Below the pieces are notes generated by a model that was not told the origin of the DNA, searched no databases, and was given only the letters and a program-made list of their open reading frames with translations. Of a stretch of 64,000 nt of DNA, positions 55,901-64,000 are shown piece after piece (position 1 is the stretch's first letter; the number at the start of each line of letters is the position of its first letter). The position numbers and the translations under genes were made by a program. Source of the DNA: Symbiodinium natans (Eukaryota > Sar > Dinophyceae > Suessiales > Symbiodiniaceae); contig CAJNDS010002228.1 of NCBI GenBank assembly GCA_905221605.1, forward strand, positions 248,001 through 312,000. The letters run 5' to 3'.

Positions 55901-58900
55901 TGTCATTGGTGCGGATTGCGCCCAGCCTCAGAGATCTTCAGAGGTGAGGGATGAGGTTTATTCGGGATCTTTCGAGTCGAGGTTGTTGAGGTGTGGAACA
56001 TAATAGCCATGGCTGGTCTTGGAATCGTGCTCGAGAACCTGCGAGAACCTGGAGCTCGCAAGGCTTATCTCGCTGGGTCGACTGGTCCGACCGCAACACC
56101 TGCGTCCTCTTTGGCGACGGTGCTGGCGCAGTTGTGATCACCGCGACAGACGTGGAAAAGGATGCCGTGGCCCTAGCTGAGGGTAGGACTTCTCACTGGA
56201 TGCATTCGGCTTCGGCGATCAGAGAGACAGAGACAGGGACAGGGACAGAGACAGAGACAGAGCGACAGAGAGAGAGAGAGAGGATAAACAGATTGTCTGG
56301 GATGCGGGATGGAAACATGGGAGGCCGGAGGCGTTGCAGATGTGCTCCTCAACGTTTCCCGCAAGCTTCGGTTTTAAGTTTGTTGTTACTGAAGCAGTTG
56401 GACTTATGTGATGGCCCCCCTCATTCTGCGAATCTCTTAGCACATGCCTTTGTGTGTTGCTGAGGCATTGATTGGTTTTCATATGGGCAGCGATGGCAAC
56501 GGACACCGCTTCTTGTGATAGTCATGTGAATTGTTATGGTGCTCTGGTAGAATTGGCGATCTGTCGGGGACCTGATCAAGCTGTTTAATATTTGATGCTT
56601 CCAAGACTGGTGCTTCGATCTTCGATGTAGCTTATGGGACCTGATAAGAAGCCAGGCTCCTAATCCAGGTCACACGGCGTCCAGCATCACCGTTTGTCTT
56701 GGTATGTGTGGGTTGCTTATATTGCTTGCGGCGAGGCATGGCGTGCGTGGATATAACATGCCTCAGCTACAGCCTGGAACAGTTGCAGTCTTGAGGCGTC
56801 TGGCAGCTTGATGAGAGTTCGTACAGAGTTGCTTCCGTTTGTTTAACATGGTCTAACGACGGTCTGAGTTTCAGCAGGCCCCCACGCAGCCAACGCGCAA
56901 GCTTCAAATGCCGCTCCTGGGCCATCCCATGCTAAGCCTCGCTTAACCGGAGCGAACTTGCAACCACGAAGCCAACAAGATCCCCAAAGGCCACCACGGA
57001 CGACGCGAGCCGAAACCAAGACCAATCTCCTTCGCTACCACAAACACCTTTAAACCCTAAACCCTAAACCCTAAACCCTGAACCCTGAACCCTGAACCCT
57101 GAAACCCTAAACTGGCCCTAAACCCTAAACCCTTCACCAGGATCTTGCCACCTCGGCTTGTTGGCCGAGACCGATGGCGTGTCCTTAGGAAGCGGCCCGG
57201 TGCCGAGAGCTTGCTTGCGGGAGCCGAGTGGCGTTTTTAGGGTTTTTAGGGTTTATAGGGTTTATAGGGTTTATAGGGTTTATAGGGTTTATAGGGTTTA
57301 TAGGGTTTATAGGGTTTATAGGGTTTATAGGGTTTATAGGGTTTAGAGGGTTTAGAGGGTTTAGAGGGTTTAGAGGGTTTAGAGGGTTTATAGGGTTTAT
57401 AGGGTTTGTAGGGTTTATAGGGTTTAGGGTTTAGGGGTATTGGGGTTGCGCCTAAGAGGGGTTTGATGCGGTGGTCTCGTGGCCAAGCTGTAACAAGGCC
57501 ATGCGGCCCTGATTGACAGTTGCCAAGAGGCCTCATGTTGCTTGGAGCTTATGCGAGCACAGACTCTGAATCCTAAGTCAGCCCAATTCCTGTAGCTTTC
57601 GGAGGCGATTCCCGAGGCTGGCCTCAGTTCCCTTAGAACAAATTTGTTTCTGGAGATGCTTCCCACTCAGGCAAGGAAGGCGGCACCGGAACATACCAGA
57701 AAGTTGGCATGAATGGAGCCTGGGATGTCAATTTGGCAACTTCTCCAGGATGTGTTCCCTTTGGGGGGGGGGTTTGCTATTACATACATTAAGGGTACCC
57801 AAAAAAGGGGCCCATCATGTAGAGAGCTGACCATGGCTCTCCCCCAATGGGGGTCACTCCTTGGTACGAGAGAGGGCTTCAGAGGTCGTGGGGGGTCTGG
57901 GGATTTCAGTGCCGTGCTTTTAGGGCAGCATCAGCTTGATAGTGACCACTTTTCAGAGCCACAAGAGGCATTTCTAAAACCCTAGACCCCGAACCCTAAA
58001 CCCTAAACCCTTGAAGCTTCCTATCGTTGGCCCTGAGCCTGGCAAGATCGACACCCGACAGATCTCAAGGCCCTACCTACACTGACCCCAATCCAGAAGC
58101 AGGGTTTGGGACGGGGGAGGGGTTTAGGTTTTAGAGTTTTGGGGTTTTAGGACTTTTGAGTTTTGGGAGATTTTAGGGGTTTTTAGGGGTTTTAGGGTTT
58201 TAGGAGTTTAGGTTTTAGGGTTTCAGGGTTTAGGGTTTCAGGGTTTAGGGTTTTGGGGTTTCGGGGTGTGGGGTTTCAGGGGTTTAGGAGTTTAGCGGCC
58301 CCCAAGCCTTAGAGAGTCGGTCTGAAAGAGCCCCCGCCTTAAGCTTAAACTCCCTAAACCCTAAACCCTAAACCCTAAACCCTAAACCCTTAAACTTTCG
58401 GTTCGCAGGCCAACAGGAGTCCTGCGGACATAACAGCAAGGGACTAAAGGAGGGACCCTTCTAAGGGACCGTAGGGGTTCTTCAGGAGGTTCTTTAGGGG
58501 TTGCTTAAGGTATGTAGGGGCTATAAGGTGTATATATATATATATAGGGGTAATCTACGTAGGGGAATAAGAGAACAGCTCGATCTGCAGCCTGCCTGTG
58601 GTTTCGGGTTCAGGGTCTAGGGCTTTCGGCTTTAGGGTTTACGGTTTGGGGCGTATATGAGTTTCGCAAGCAGCACCTATAAACCTTGCCCATAAGATGC
58701 CTATGGGCGGGAAGCTGCAACCTAAAGCCCTGAGCAGCTCAGCTCCACGCCCTCGAAGCAATAGACTATAGCAACAAGCCCTCAAGAGTGCAACAAACTC
58801 AACAGCCCTAATGTCCCTACAGTACGCACCCTAAACGCCTGTAGAACCCTGAAAGCCCTATAACCCCAAAAGCCCTACAACTTAAATCCTAAACCCTAAA

Positions 58901-59659
58901 TCCTGAACCCTAAGCCCTAAATCCTAAACCCTAAACCCTAAACCCTAAACCCCCAAATTCCCAACCCTTGGCTCCTTCTGAGGCAAAGAAGTTTTTCGCT
59001 TCGCGACCAGCAGGGCTCCAGAGGCGCTAGGAGGGGGGTTTAGGGTTTAGGGTTTAGGATTTAGGGTTCAGGGTTTAGGGTTTAGGATTTAGGTTTTGGG
59101 GTTTAGGGTTTTAAGGTTTGGGGTGACGCTTCTGTTCCAGTCAGAGCCGTAGCCACAGTTGTAGCCGTAGTCGTAGTCATAGTCGTAGAAAGTTGTCATA
59201 GCAGACAGCAGTAGTAGCCATAAACGTAATGATCGTAGTTATTGTCTGCTTACTATGCAAAGGCAATGGTGCGATTAACGGATCACCTCAACTTCCACCA
59301 TAGAATGAGCACTCCAGGTTTCTGGCAGTCAGGTTGAAAGTAAACCCTTAAAGGTATATATCAGGTATATCAGGGTCCAAGGTGATTTGCCCGCATTAGG
59401 TGCCCAGACACAAACCCCGTGGAAGCAAAACCTTGCAGGATAGTGCGGGCCACCCGGAGTTGCGATCTAGATCTCGAAGAGCCATAGACAGCTCTGCGCC
59501 AGACACTTTCCCGACTCATGGAAAAGCACAACATCAGTGGCGAAGAGGCGCACGTGGCTGAACTCAAGATGCAATTCTAAGCTTTAAATCCCACGACTCA
59601 CACCCGTTGGTAGCAACTAGCTGCAATGTCAAGCAACCCACCCCACCCCTCCAAATACT

Positions 59660-59694
<35 letters not shown>

Positions 59695-62185
59695 CTATGT
59701 TCATGTATGTGTATATGTATATAGGGCTATGGGTCTGAACCCCGACGTAGAGACAGCGGTAAGTTGATCTTAGGGACATGCCTTTGCGAAGGGAGGGACA
59801 TGCAAATCAAATCAGCAATTTGGGACTGCTCCTGAGTGACCCTAAACCCTAAACCCTAAACCCTAAACCCTAAACCCTAAACCCTAAACCCTAAACCCTA
59901 AACCCTATACCCTATACCCTATAAACCCTAAACCCCAAACCCCAAACCGCTTCTGTGAAGGTCGACTGGCTGCTCCTGCACCAGGCGACGAGATGTTCAG
60001 AGCTGTCTTGTTCAAACCATAACCCTGCTCGAAGTTTCTGCTAGCATCCAGTCAGTCCGGCCATCAACGAGATACTTAGTAGCTGAGTGAGCACACTTTA
60101 TACCTATAAGGATACTAGAATCCCCTATAGAACTGAAAGTGTACACTTTGGGGGACTATGAACTCGGTGCTCCCAAGTTGCAGGCAAATCGCCGGATCAT
60201 GGATTCGGCAGCGCGCAGGCTGAAGTTGCCCAAGGACTTCCCCTTTCGCGGGTTTTGCGACGGTTTTTTTTTTTTTTTTTTGGGGGGGGGGGGGGGGGGG
60301 CGGTCCTGTAGGGTTTAGAGTTTAGGGTTTATAGGGTTTATGGGGCCCTCATGAAATTTTTCGCACAGCTGAAGCCCAAGCCAACAAAGCAAACATGCGA
60401 AACTCTGCGCACGTGCCCGTGGTCCAACGCATACTTCCTACGAGCCCTGAAGCCTAAATCGTAGACAGCCACAGCTCGAACCCTAAGCCAGTTCCTGACC
60501 GTGGGATAAGACTCGGGTGGGACACCGCCGTGCACTGTTTGTGTTCCCTGTTTATCGAAAAAGGAACGAGCGAGTGCTTGCGAAGCCCAACAGCCCTTGC
60601 TTCCGAGTTAGAAGGACTTGTGAGGATCTGAACCTCAAAGCCCCCCAAATCTGGAGCTTGACAAAAGGAGAAGATCCTCTGTAACTTGGATGAGTACGGC
60701 AACACCTCGGCTGCCTCCATCCCGCTTGCCCTGGACGAGGACGGGAATCGGCGGGATTGGGGGCCCACTTGGGGCTTGCGCTTGGGGATGGGCAGGCCCC
60801 TGACGCCCTGAAGCCCTGCAAGCCCCCTGGGAGGAAGAGTATACTGGTAATGGGCTAAGAGTACCCTACCTAGAGTCGTGTTTCTCCGTTCTACTTGCAG
60901 TTCGTTCAACAGATCTCGGAAATCAGTGTTCAAAGTGTCGAAATCTCGGCAAGTGCCTGCGTCTGATGCTATGCAGGCCGCGTTTATACGAGGGTACAGG
61001 TTTAGGGGGAAGTGTGAGGTTTCAGAATGGAACAAGCAGCAACTCATAACCCCTCTATGTATGTATTTATGTGTATATATATATACATATAAGTACTTTC
61101 TGTGTATATCTGCCTTTATTCATTTTATATACATGTAGCCATCTATCTGTATATACATATATATGTATATACGTATATGTATACAGAAAGTATGCACCCG
61201 GAATTGTCTTGGCCTGGATGTGCCCGCTCGAAACAACCCAAAACCCTAAACTCCTAATACCCGAAACCCTAAGACCCTAAACTCCTAAGACCCTAATACC
61301 CGAATGCCCTAAACCCTAAACCCTAAACCCTAAACCCTAAACCCTAAACCCTAAACCCTAAACCCTAAACCCTAAACCCTAAACCCTAAACCCTAAACCC
61401 TAAACCCTAGCCCTAAACCCTAGACCCTAAACCCTAATACCCGAATGCCCTAATACCCGAATACCCTAATACCCTAATACCCGAAACTCTAAGACCCGAA
61501 ACCCGAAACCCGAGTACCCGAAACCCTAAACCCTACTAAACCCCAGTACCCTAAACCCTAAACCCTACTACCCTAGTACCCCAATACCCTAAACCCACAG
61601 CCCCACGAGCCGCCCCATGTCAGGCAGTGAAGGAAGGCAAGGTTCAGCCAGGACATCCTTTAGGGTTTAGGGTTTGGGGTTTAGGGTTTAGGGCTTAGGG
61701 TTTAGGGTTTCGGGTTTAGGGTTTCGGGTATTAGGGTTTAGGGTTTAGGGTTTAGGTTGGGATGTTCCCCCTTATACGAACAGTCCTTAATAGGGATGAT
61801 CGTACCCCCTATAATCATCTCGATTCAGGACTGTTAGTATAAGCTCCCAAGGTTTAGGGTTTAGGGGTTTGGGGGGGTCTTGCTGGGGCTACGGAGTTTA
61901 TGGTCTAAGGCTGCAGGGCTTCAGGACTTGTGTTCTCGAACCTGAATTTGGTCCGCTGATTGGCATGTGGTGACTTTGCATCCGAAATCTGGAGTCTCTA
62001 TCCTCCATCACCTCTCATCTTTGATCCGTCACTAGCTTTCGCAAATTTCCGCAAGCTCTTGAGGACAGCTGGTGGCTTGCTGTGGCTTTGGTGCCGGGCT
62101 GACTTGGGGAGGCCGGCGGCTGCTTCGCGCTGCTTTCGCTGAAGTTCGCCAGGATCTAGCTAGCATCTGCCGACCTGCCTTTTAG
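51705..62185 (+). CDS. fabH: Beta-ketoacyl-ACP synthase III (KAS III, FabH-type), 18 exons over 10.5 kb
   Basis: KAS III condenses acetyl-CoA with malonyl-ACP, the first step of type II (plastid) fatty-acid synthesis. Exons, read in order with the family consensus: 51705-51740, 53108-53178, 53355-53384, 53814-53858, 54665-54740, 55174-55234, 55528-55566, 55876-55917, 56063-56163, 56465-about 56514, 57671-57715, 58983-about 59008, about 59492-59547, 59961-59984, 60184-60234, 60668-60739, 61624-61651, 62064-62185 (stop 62183-62185). They sum to about 325 residues, the family's usual size. All three catalytic residues are present: Cys in TAACSGF, His in LLLHQAN, Asn in YGNTSAAS. Missing: the start codon with any targeting peptide, and probably one linker exon between 56514 and 57671. 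Placed donors are 2 GT, 8 GC and 5 GA; 17 of 18 exons begin with G. Introns carry telomere-like blocks and one foldback element. No frameshift or stop interrupts the recognised exons, so the gene looks functional. Joins were chosen by homology, so single-codon errors are possible. Confidence 0.9.
53108..53178 (+). CDS. fabH: KAS III exon: VSNDDL...TSDEWI
   Basis: Reads [20 protein letters not shown] then TGI plus AG of the next Arg. The TSDEWI..RTGIR motif is diagnostic. Donor AG before GCGCTT (GC type). Confidence 0.92.
53355..53384 (+). CDS. fabH: KAS III exon: RRHVLAPDE (30 bases)
   Basis: After CACCAG; continues TGIR with RRHVLAPDE, as in TGIRxRRVLxxGE of the family. Donor appears to be GAGTC before GCTAGC (GC type); the exact end is uncertain by one codon. 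Confidence 0.75.
53814..53858 (+). CDS. fabH: KAS III exon: [15 protein letters not shown]
   Basis: After CTCAAG; an amphipathic helix matching SLAxEAARxALExA. Ends GCAAA before GATCCG, a GA donor that keeps exact family spacing into MSAEDIELV. Confidence 0.85.
54665..54740 (+). CDS. fabH: KAS III exon: [20 protein letters not shown]
   Basis: After TTGGAG; the AEDIDLVIxATxTPDxLF signature, ending GTGPK before GTCGCG (GT donor). Confidence 0.92.
55174..55234 (+). CDS. fabH: KAS III exon with catalytic cysteine
   Basis: After GCGCAG; reads [20 protein letters not shown]. The Cys of AACSG is the acyl-accepting nucleophile. Ends TCAG before GCAGGT (GC donor); the Gly codon is split G-GC across the intron. 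Confidence 0.93.
55528..55566 (+). CDS. fabH: KAS III exon: [13 protein letters not shown]
   Basis: After GCTGCAG; family consensus GFVxALxTAAQYIRTG. Ends TATGTGC before GCCGCG (GC donor), chosen because it keeps exact spacing to [13 protein letters not shown]. Confidence 0.85.
55876..55917 (+). CDS. fabH: KAS III exon: [13 protein letters not shown] (42 bases)
   Basis: After TGCCGAG; the VLVIGAD strand. Ends GATT before GCGCCC, with the next exon supplying GC for Cys. Confidence 0.82.
56063..56163 (+). CDS. fabH: KAS III exon: [20 protein letters not shown]
   Basis: After CTCGCAAG; the longest conserved block of the family ([24 protein letters not shown]), followed by ITATDVEKD. Ends GAT before GCCGTG (GC donor). 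Confidence 0.94.
56465..56514 (+). CDS. fabH: KAS III exon: [16 protein letters not shown]
   Basis: After GTTGCTGAG; matches xLxGFxxxSDGxGxxxL. A stop follows at 56516, so the exon ends near 56514 (TT before GTGATA). The next linker exon is not identified. Confidence 0.85.
57236..57436 (+). repeat. Variant array GTTTATAGG then GTTTAGAGG
   Basis: Nine-base units: about eleven GGGTTTATA, five GGGTTTAGA, then GGGTTTATA again, ending in plain GGGTTTAGGG. It lies inside the KAS III intron between 56514 and 57671. The block order shows local tandem expansion of single variants. Confidence 0.93.
57671..57715 (+). CDS. fabH: KAS III exon: [15 protein letters not shown]
   Basis: After CACTCAG; ends in xMNG, which precedes KEVF in the family. 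Donor AATG before GAGCCT (GA type). Confidence 0.8.
58983..59008 (+). CDS. fabH: KAS III exon: KEVFRFAT (about 26 bases)
   Basis: After TTCTGAG; completes [10 protein letters not shown]. The 3' end is uncertain by a few bases (GACCA before GCAGGG is one choice). Lies between a CCCTAAA block ending at 58955 and a GTTTAGGG block starting at 59039. Confidence 0.8.
59492..59547 (+). CDS. fabH: KAS III exon: [18 protein letters not shown]
   Basis: The helix before the catalytic His strand. Ends GAG before GCGCAC (GC donor), which keeps exact spacing to VDWLLLHQ. The start is 59492 (ACAG) or 59503 (CCAG). Confidence 0.75.
59961..59984 (+). CDS. fabH: KAS III micro-exon with catalytic histidine (24 bases)
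   Basis: After TGTGAAG; eight whole codons VDWLLLHQ, then GCGACG (GC donor). The His is the catalytic base region residue of the Cys-His-Asn triad. One of the shortest exons in the window. Confidence 0.9.
60184..60234 (+). CDS. fabH: KAS III exon: [17 protein letters not shown]
   Basis: After GTTGCAG; completes HQAN. Seventeen whole codons, ending AAG before GACTTC (GA donor). Family spacing LxLPxExxxxNLD is then exact. Confidence 0.92.
60263..60301. repeat. Poly-T then poly-G tract
   Basis: About 18 T followed by about 20 G inside a KAS III intron, 30 bases after the GA donor at 60235. Same arrangement as 9241-9275. Confidence 0.9.
60668..60739 (+). CDS. fabH: KAS III exon with catalytic asparagine
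   Basis: After ACAAAAG; reads [20 protein letters not shown] then ALDE. The Asn of YGNTSAAS is catalytic. Ends GAG before GACGGG (GA donor). Confidence 0.94.
61243..61605 (-). repeat. Large interstitial CCCTAAA block inside a KAS III intron
   Basis: More than 350 bases of CCCTAAA with CCCGAATA and CCCTAATA variants, ending 18 bases before the 28-base exon at 61624. Confidence 0.93.
61624..61651 (+). CDS. fabH: KAS III micro-exon: AVKEGKVQP (28 bases)
   Basis: After ATGTCAG; joins ALDE to [10 protein letters not shown] as in ALDEAVxxGxIxxGD. Donor CCAG before GACATC (GA). Flanked left by a large CCCTAAA block (to 61605) and right by a TTTAGGG block (from 61660). Confidence 0.88.
61757..61848. 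mobile_element. Foldback (MITE-like) element, copy 4, in the last KAS III intron
   Basis: GGGATGTTCCCCCTTATACG, then AACAGTCCTTAATAGGGAT on the left; CAGGACTGTTAGTATAAG on the right. The right terminus is shortened (CTCCCAAGG). It sits directly between two TTTAGGG runs. Confidence 0.7.
62064..62185 (+). CDS. fabH: KAS III last exon: [16 protein letters not shown] to stop
   Basis: After CTTGAG; the GFGAGLTWG signature that ends KAS III enzymes, followed by a short tail ([20 protein letters not shown] then PAF) and TAG at 62183. The intron before it begins GACA and the exon begins GACA. Confidence 0.93.
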
Positions 62186-63030
62186 GGCCTGGAAGACATG
62201 AATGTACATTGTGCATGGTTTGACTGTGTTGAGTTTTTCTGGAGAAGCCCGTGATGAGGCAGAACAGTGTGGTTGCGTGTCGCCGCGCCTCACACTCTTC
62301 ATCAAGCTTCGCTTGCCATTAACACGGCCAGCCATGCGTTAAAGCTTAGACTCCAAGGAGGCACCTCACCCATTGGACCCATCTGCAGTCAACCTTGCAA
62401 GCCTCACAAGCCTGACGAGCCCCCTTGCTGCCCCTAGCGCAGCGGCGCGCATATCGGATGGCGCAAACCGGTGAAGGGCTTAGCGTCGGAGCTGCTAGAT
62501 GCCCAGTGCCCAGCGCCGACTTCGATGTTTATATCTTTCTAGTTGCAACGCAGCGTTTTCACCCTATAGGGTCCCGAAAGCCCAAAGACCCCGAGCCCTA
62601 AGCCATGAAAAGACGAAGACAAGTCTCCAGCGCCAAGGCTCTCCCTGGGCTTTGCCCGGTCTGTTAGGTGCTGCCGCGCTCGTGGTGGCACTTTTGCCAG
62701 ACCGCCTGGCCGCCAAGGGGGCAGAGGGCTCTCTTCTTTGTTGGAAGTCTGGGGCCTTTGATATTTTCGACTGGGGTCACCTGGGCTGCCTTGCTTTTGG
62801 GCAGAGTTGGGTCGTGAGATGTGCGCGCTCGCAAGCGCGCGCATGCGTGTGTGTAGAACAGTCAGCCTTAAACGACTCTGTGCACATTGCGCCACACTCT
62901 GACCTTGTAGATCAAGGGATAAGCAATCGAGTGTTTTGCAAAGCCTTGACCGCTTTGGCACTGGGCTCGAAGCTGTAAGTGAACATCCCACTCCAGCGGC
63001 CCGTTGCGCGCCTCCCTAACCTCCTCGAAA
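62186..63030. other. Downstream of KAS III; one long unsupported frame
   Basis: 3' UTR and spacer. A frame from 62499 to 62978 (159 residues) contains a hydrophobic stretch LLGAAALVVALLPDRLAAKG, but no family is recognised and the opposite strand is open as well. I do not call it. Confidence 0.3.
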
Positions 63031-64000
63031 CATGAGCCTCGCGTTTGCGGTGGGCCAGCCGACACTCACTCAGAGGACCAGCCGTCTGCGCAGGGACACG
63101 CAGGATTACATCTTAGCTGTGCCATTGAAATTGTCAGTCTATGCACATTATATATATATATATATATATATATTATTTACATCTCTGCATCTTGTGTATA
63201 CGTTGTATGTTTTCCATATACATTATACTATTTCGTATTAGAATTACATACTATACATACGTACATACATACGTACACAAACAACCCAACAAACAGACAG
63301 ACATACATGCATACATGCACAGATGTATAGGCCAGCCCGCTCCAAAGTGCATGGTCGCAGTACAGGACGGGGCCGCTCGATGCCAGAACCACAGGTCCGG
63401 CGCAGCGGACTGAGAGATTGACCGACGCTTCAGGACTGGGTTTCGTGTTGAGGGCTTTGGGTAGAGAGGGGGCGGGGGTCACGTTGAGTCTAGAATGATC
63501 AGTTACCTTTTTGGTACCTCGTGCACCTCCCAACAATGCACGAGACGTCAGAGAATTGTCAAGTCCTTAATGCCAAACTTCTCCTCTTAAGCCCTACGCC
63601 CCCAGCCCCAAACCCAAAGCCCCAGAACCTTCACCGATGAGTTTGGGCATCTTTCCTCCGCAGGACGGGGATGGCAGTCCCTGGGAGCTGCGGTGGCCCT
63701 TGCCGCTGCGGCTGGTTCGAAGGTTCGTCCTGCAGCCCCAAGACCCTCAAACAACCCCCAAAATCCCCAACCCCAATACATCCTAACTTACTCTAACCCT
63801 AGAAATATGATGCTAAATATTAGGGGTGGCTTGTTGATCTGCGAACCTTCAAAGTTTGGACACTATGAGGATCTGCAGGAGCCTCGTGCAGGGTTTGGGG
63901 TCTAAGGTTTAGGGGTATAGGCTTGGGTGTTTAGGGTGTATAGGAACAGTAATTAGCTGCAGGCTGGAGACTGTGAAGAACGGTAGCAATCAGCGCTTGT
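63031..64000. other. Right edge: microsatellites and a possible exon
   Basis: (AT)n at 63150-63172 and (CATA)n near 63255-63320. About 63664-63721, after CTCCGCAG, a frame reads GRGWQSLGAAVALAAAAGSK before GTTCGT and could be an exon. Nothing else supported. Confidence 0.25.

Larger units (their letters stand above)
37241..63920. repeat. Interspersed TTTAGGG (G) and CCCTAAA (C) blocks
   Basis: Besides those listed singly: G blocks near 38550, 38980, 42230, 42310, 42675, 43090, 44640, 45310, 46650, 47210, 51767, 52617, 52755, 53742, 55628, 58110-58290, 59039-59125, 60309 and 61660-61755; C blocks near 37565, 38778, 40540, 41560-41725, 41950-42080, 42868, 46505, 47390, 47885, 50712, 52345, 55470, 57050-57140, 57978, 58350, 58885-58955, 59838-59946 and 61243-61605. 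Variants with one or two changed bases are common, so most blocks are old. Confidence 0.9.

Noticed and set aside
60454-61047. Minus-strand 197-residue frame
   Set aside because: It overlaps two KAS III elements on the + strand (the catalytic Asn exon at 60668-60739 and its flanking introns) and shows no motif of its own.
1-64000. tRNA, rRNA, 5S or spliced-leader RNA genes
   Set aside because: I found no cloverleaf-like boxes, rRNA core sequences or a full-length spliced leader followed by a donor site.

Overview
This window looks like dinoflagellate nuclear DNA. The evidence is: dispersed TTTAGGG/CCCTAAA (plant- and dinoflagellate-type telomere motif) blocks throughout; genes broken into tiny exons whose introns start mostly with GC or GA and end in AG followed by G; two intronless tandem genes that carry a sequence resembling the 3' end of the dinoflagellate spliced leader; and almost all coding signal lying on the + strand, as in unidirectional dinoflagellate gene arrays. 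Genus cannot be told from the window. It contains one 100-base assembly gap (20744-20843).

Layout. 0-0.8 kb: a frameshifted minus-strand coiled-coil gene. 0.9-7.5 kb: a tandem pair of intronless COG0523/CobW-family GTPase metallochaperone genes, each with a C-terminal Tudor-like domain, the second with an Ala/Pro/Tyr-rich tail, plus remnants of further copies. 7.5-11.5 kb: small + strand exons of an unidentified gene among telomere-like blocks. 11.7-20.7 kb and 23.1-37.0 kb: two near-identical copies of a large repeat-built segment (AT-rich palindromic satellite, a long inverted repeat, GC-rich hairpins, a dispersed 'ATGTTACATGTATCC' module, a ~56-bp minisatellite, then kilobases of polypyrimidine DNA). 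Between them, after the gap, 20.8-22.8 kb holds exons of another unidentified + strand gene. 37.6-38.2 kb: the last two exons of a succinate dehydrogenase assembly factor 4 (SDHAF4) homologue. 38.5-50 kb: many isolated exon-like islands, unidentified. 51.7-62.2 kb: a nearly complete beta-ketoacyl-ACP synthase III (KAS III/FabH) gene in 18 recognised exons of 24-122 bases, with the catalytic Cys, His and Asn all present; this would start plastid type II fatty-acid synthesis. 62.2-64 kb: little recognisable.

The most interesting structure is how introns and telomere-like repeats go together. Exon islands often sit just after a CCCTAAA block and just before a GTTTAGGG block, and in several places the first GT of the GTTTAGGG block is the likely splice donor. 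In KAS III, 15 donors could be placed by protein homology: 2 GT, 8 GC and 5 GA. Seventeen of the 18 exons begin with G, and most introns have the same two or more bases at both ends, as expected if introns arose by insertion with target duplication. All exon calls come from reading the translation by eye; no alignment or transcript data were available.
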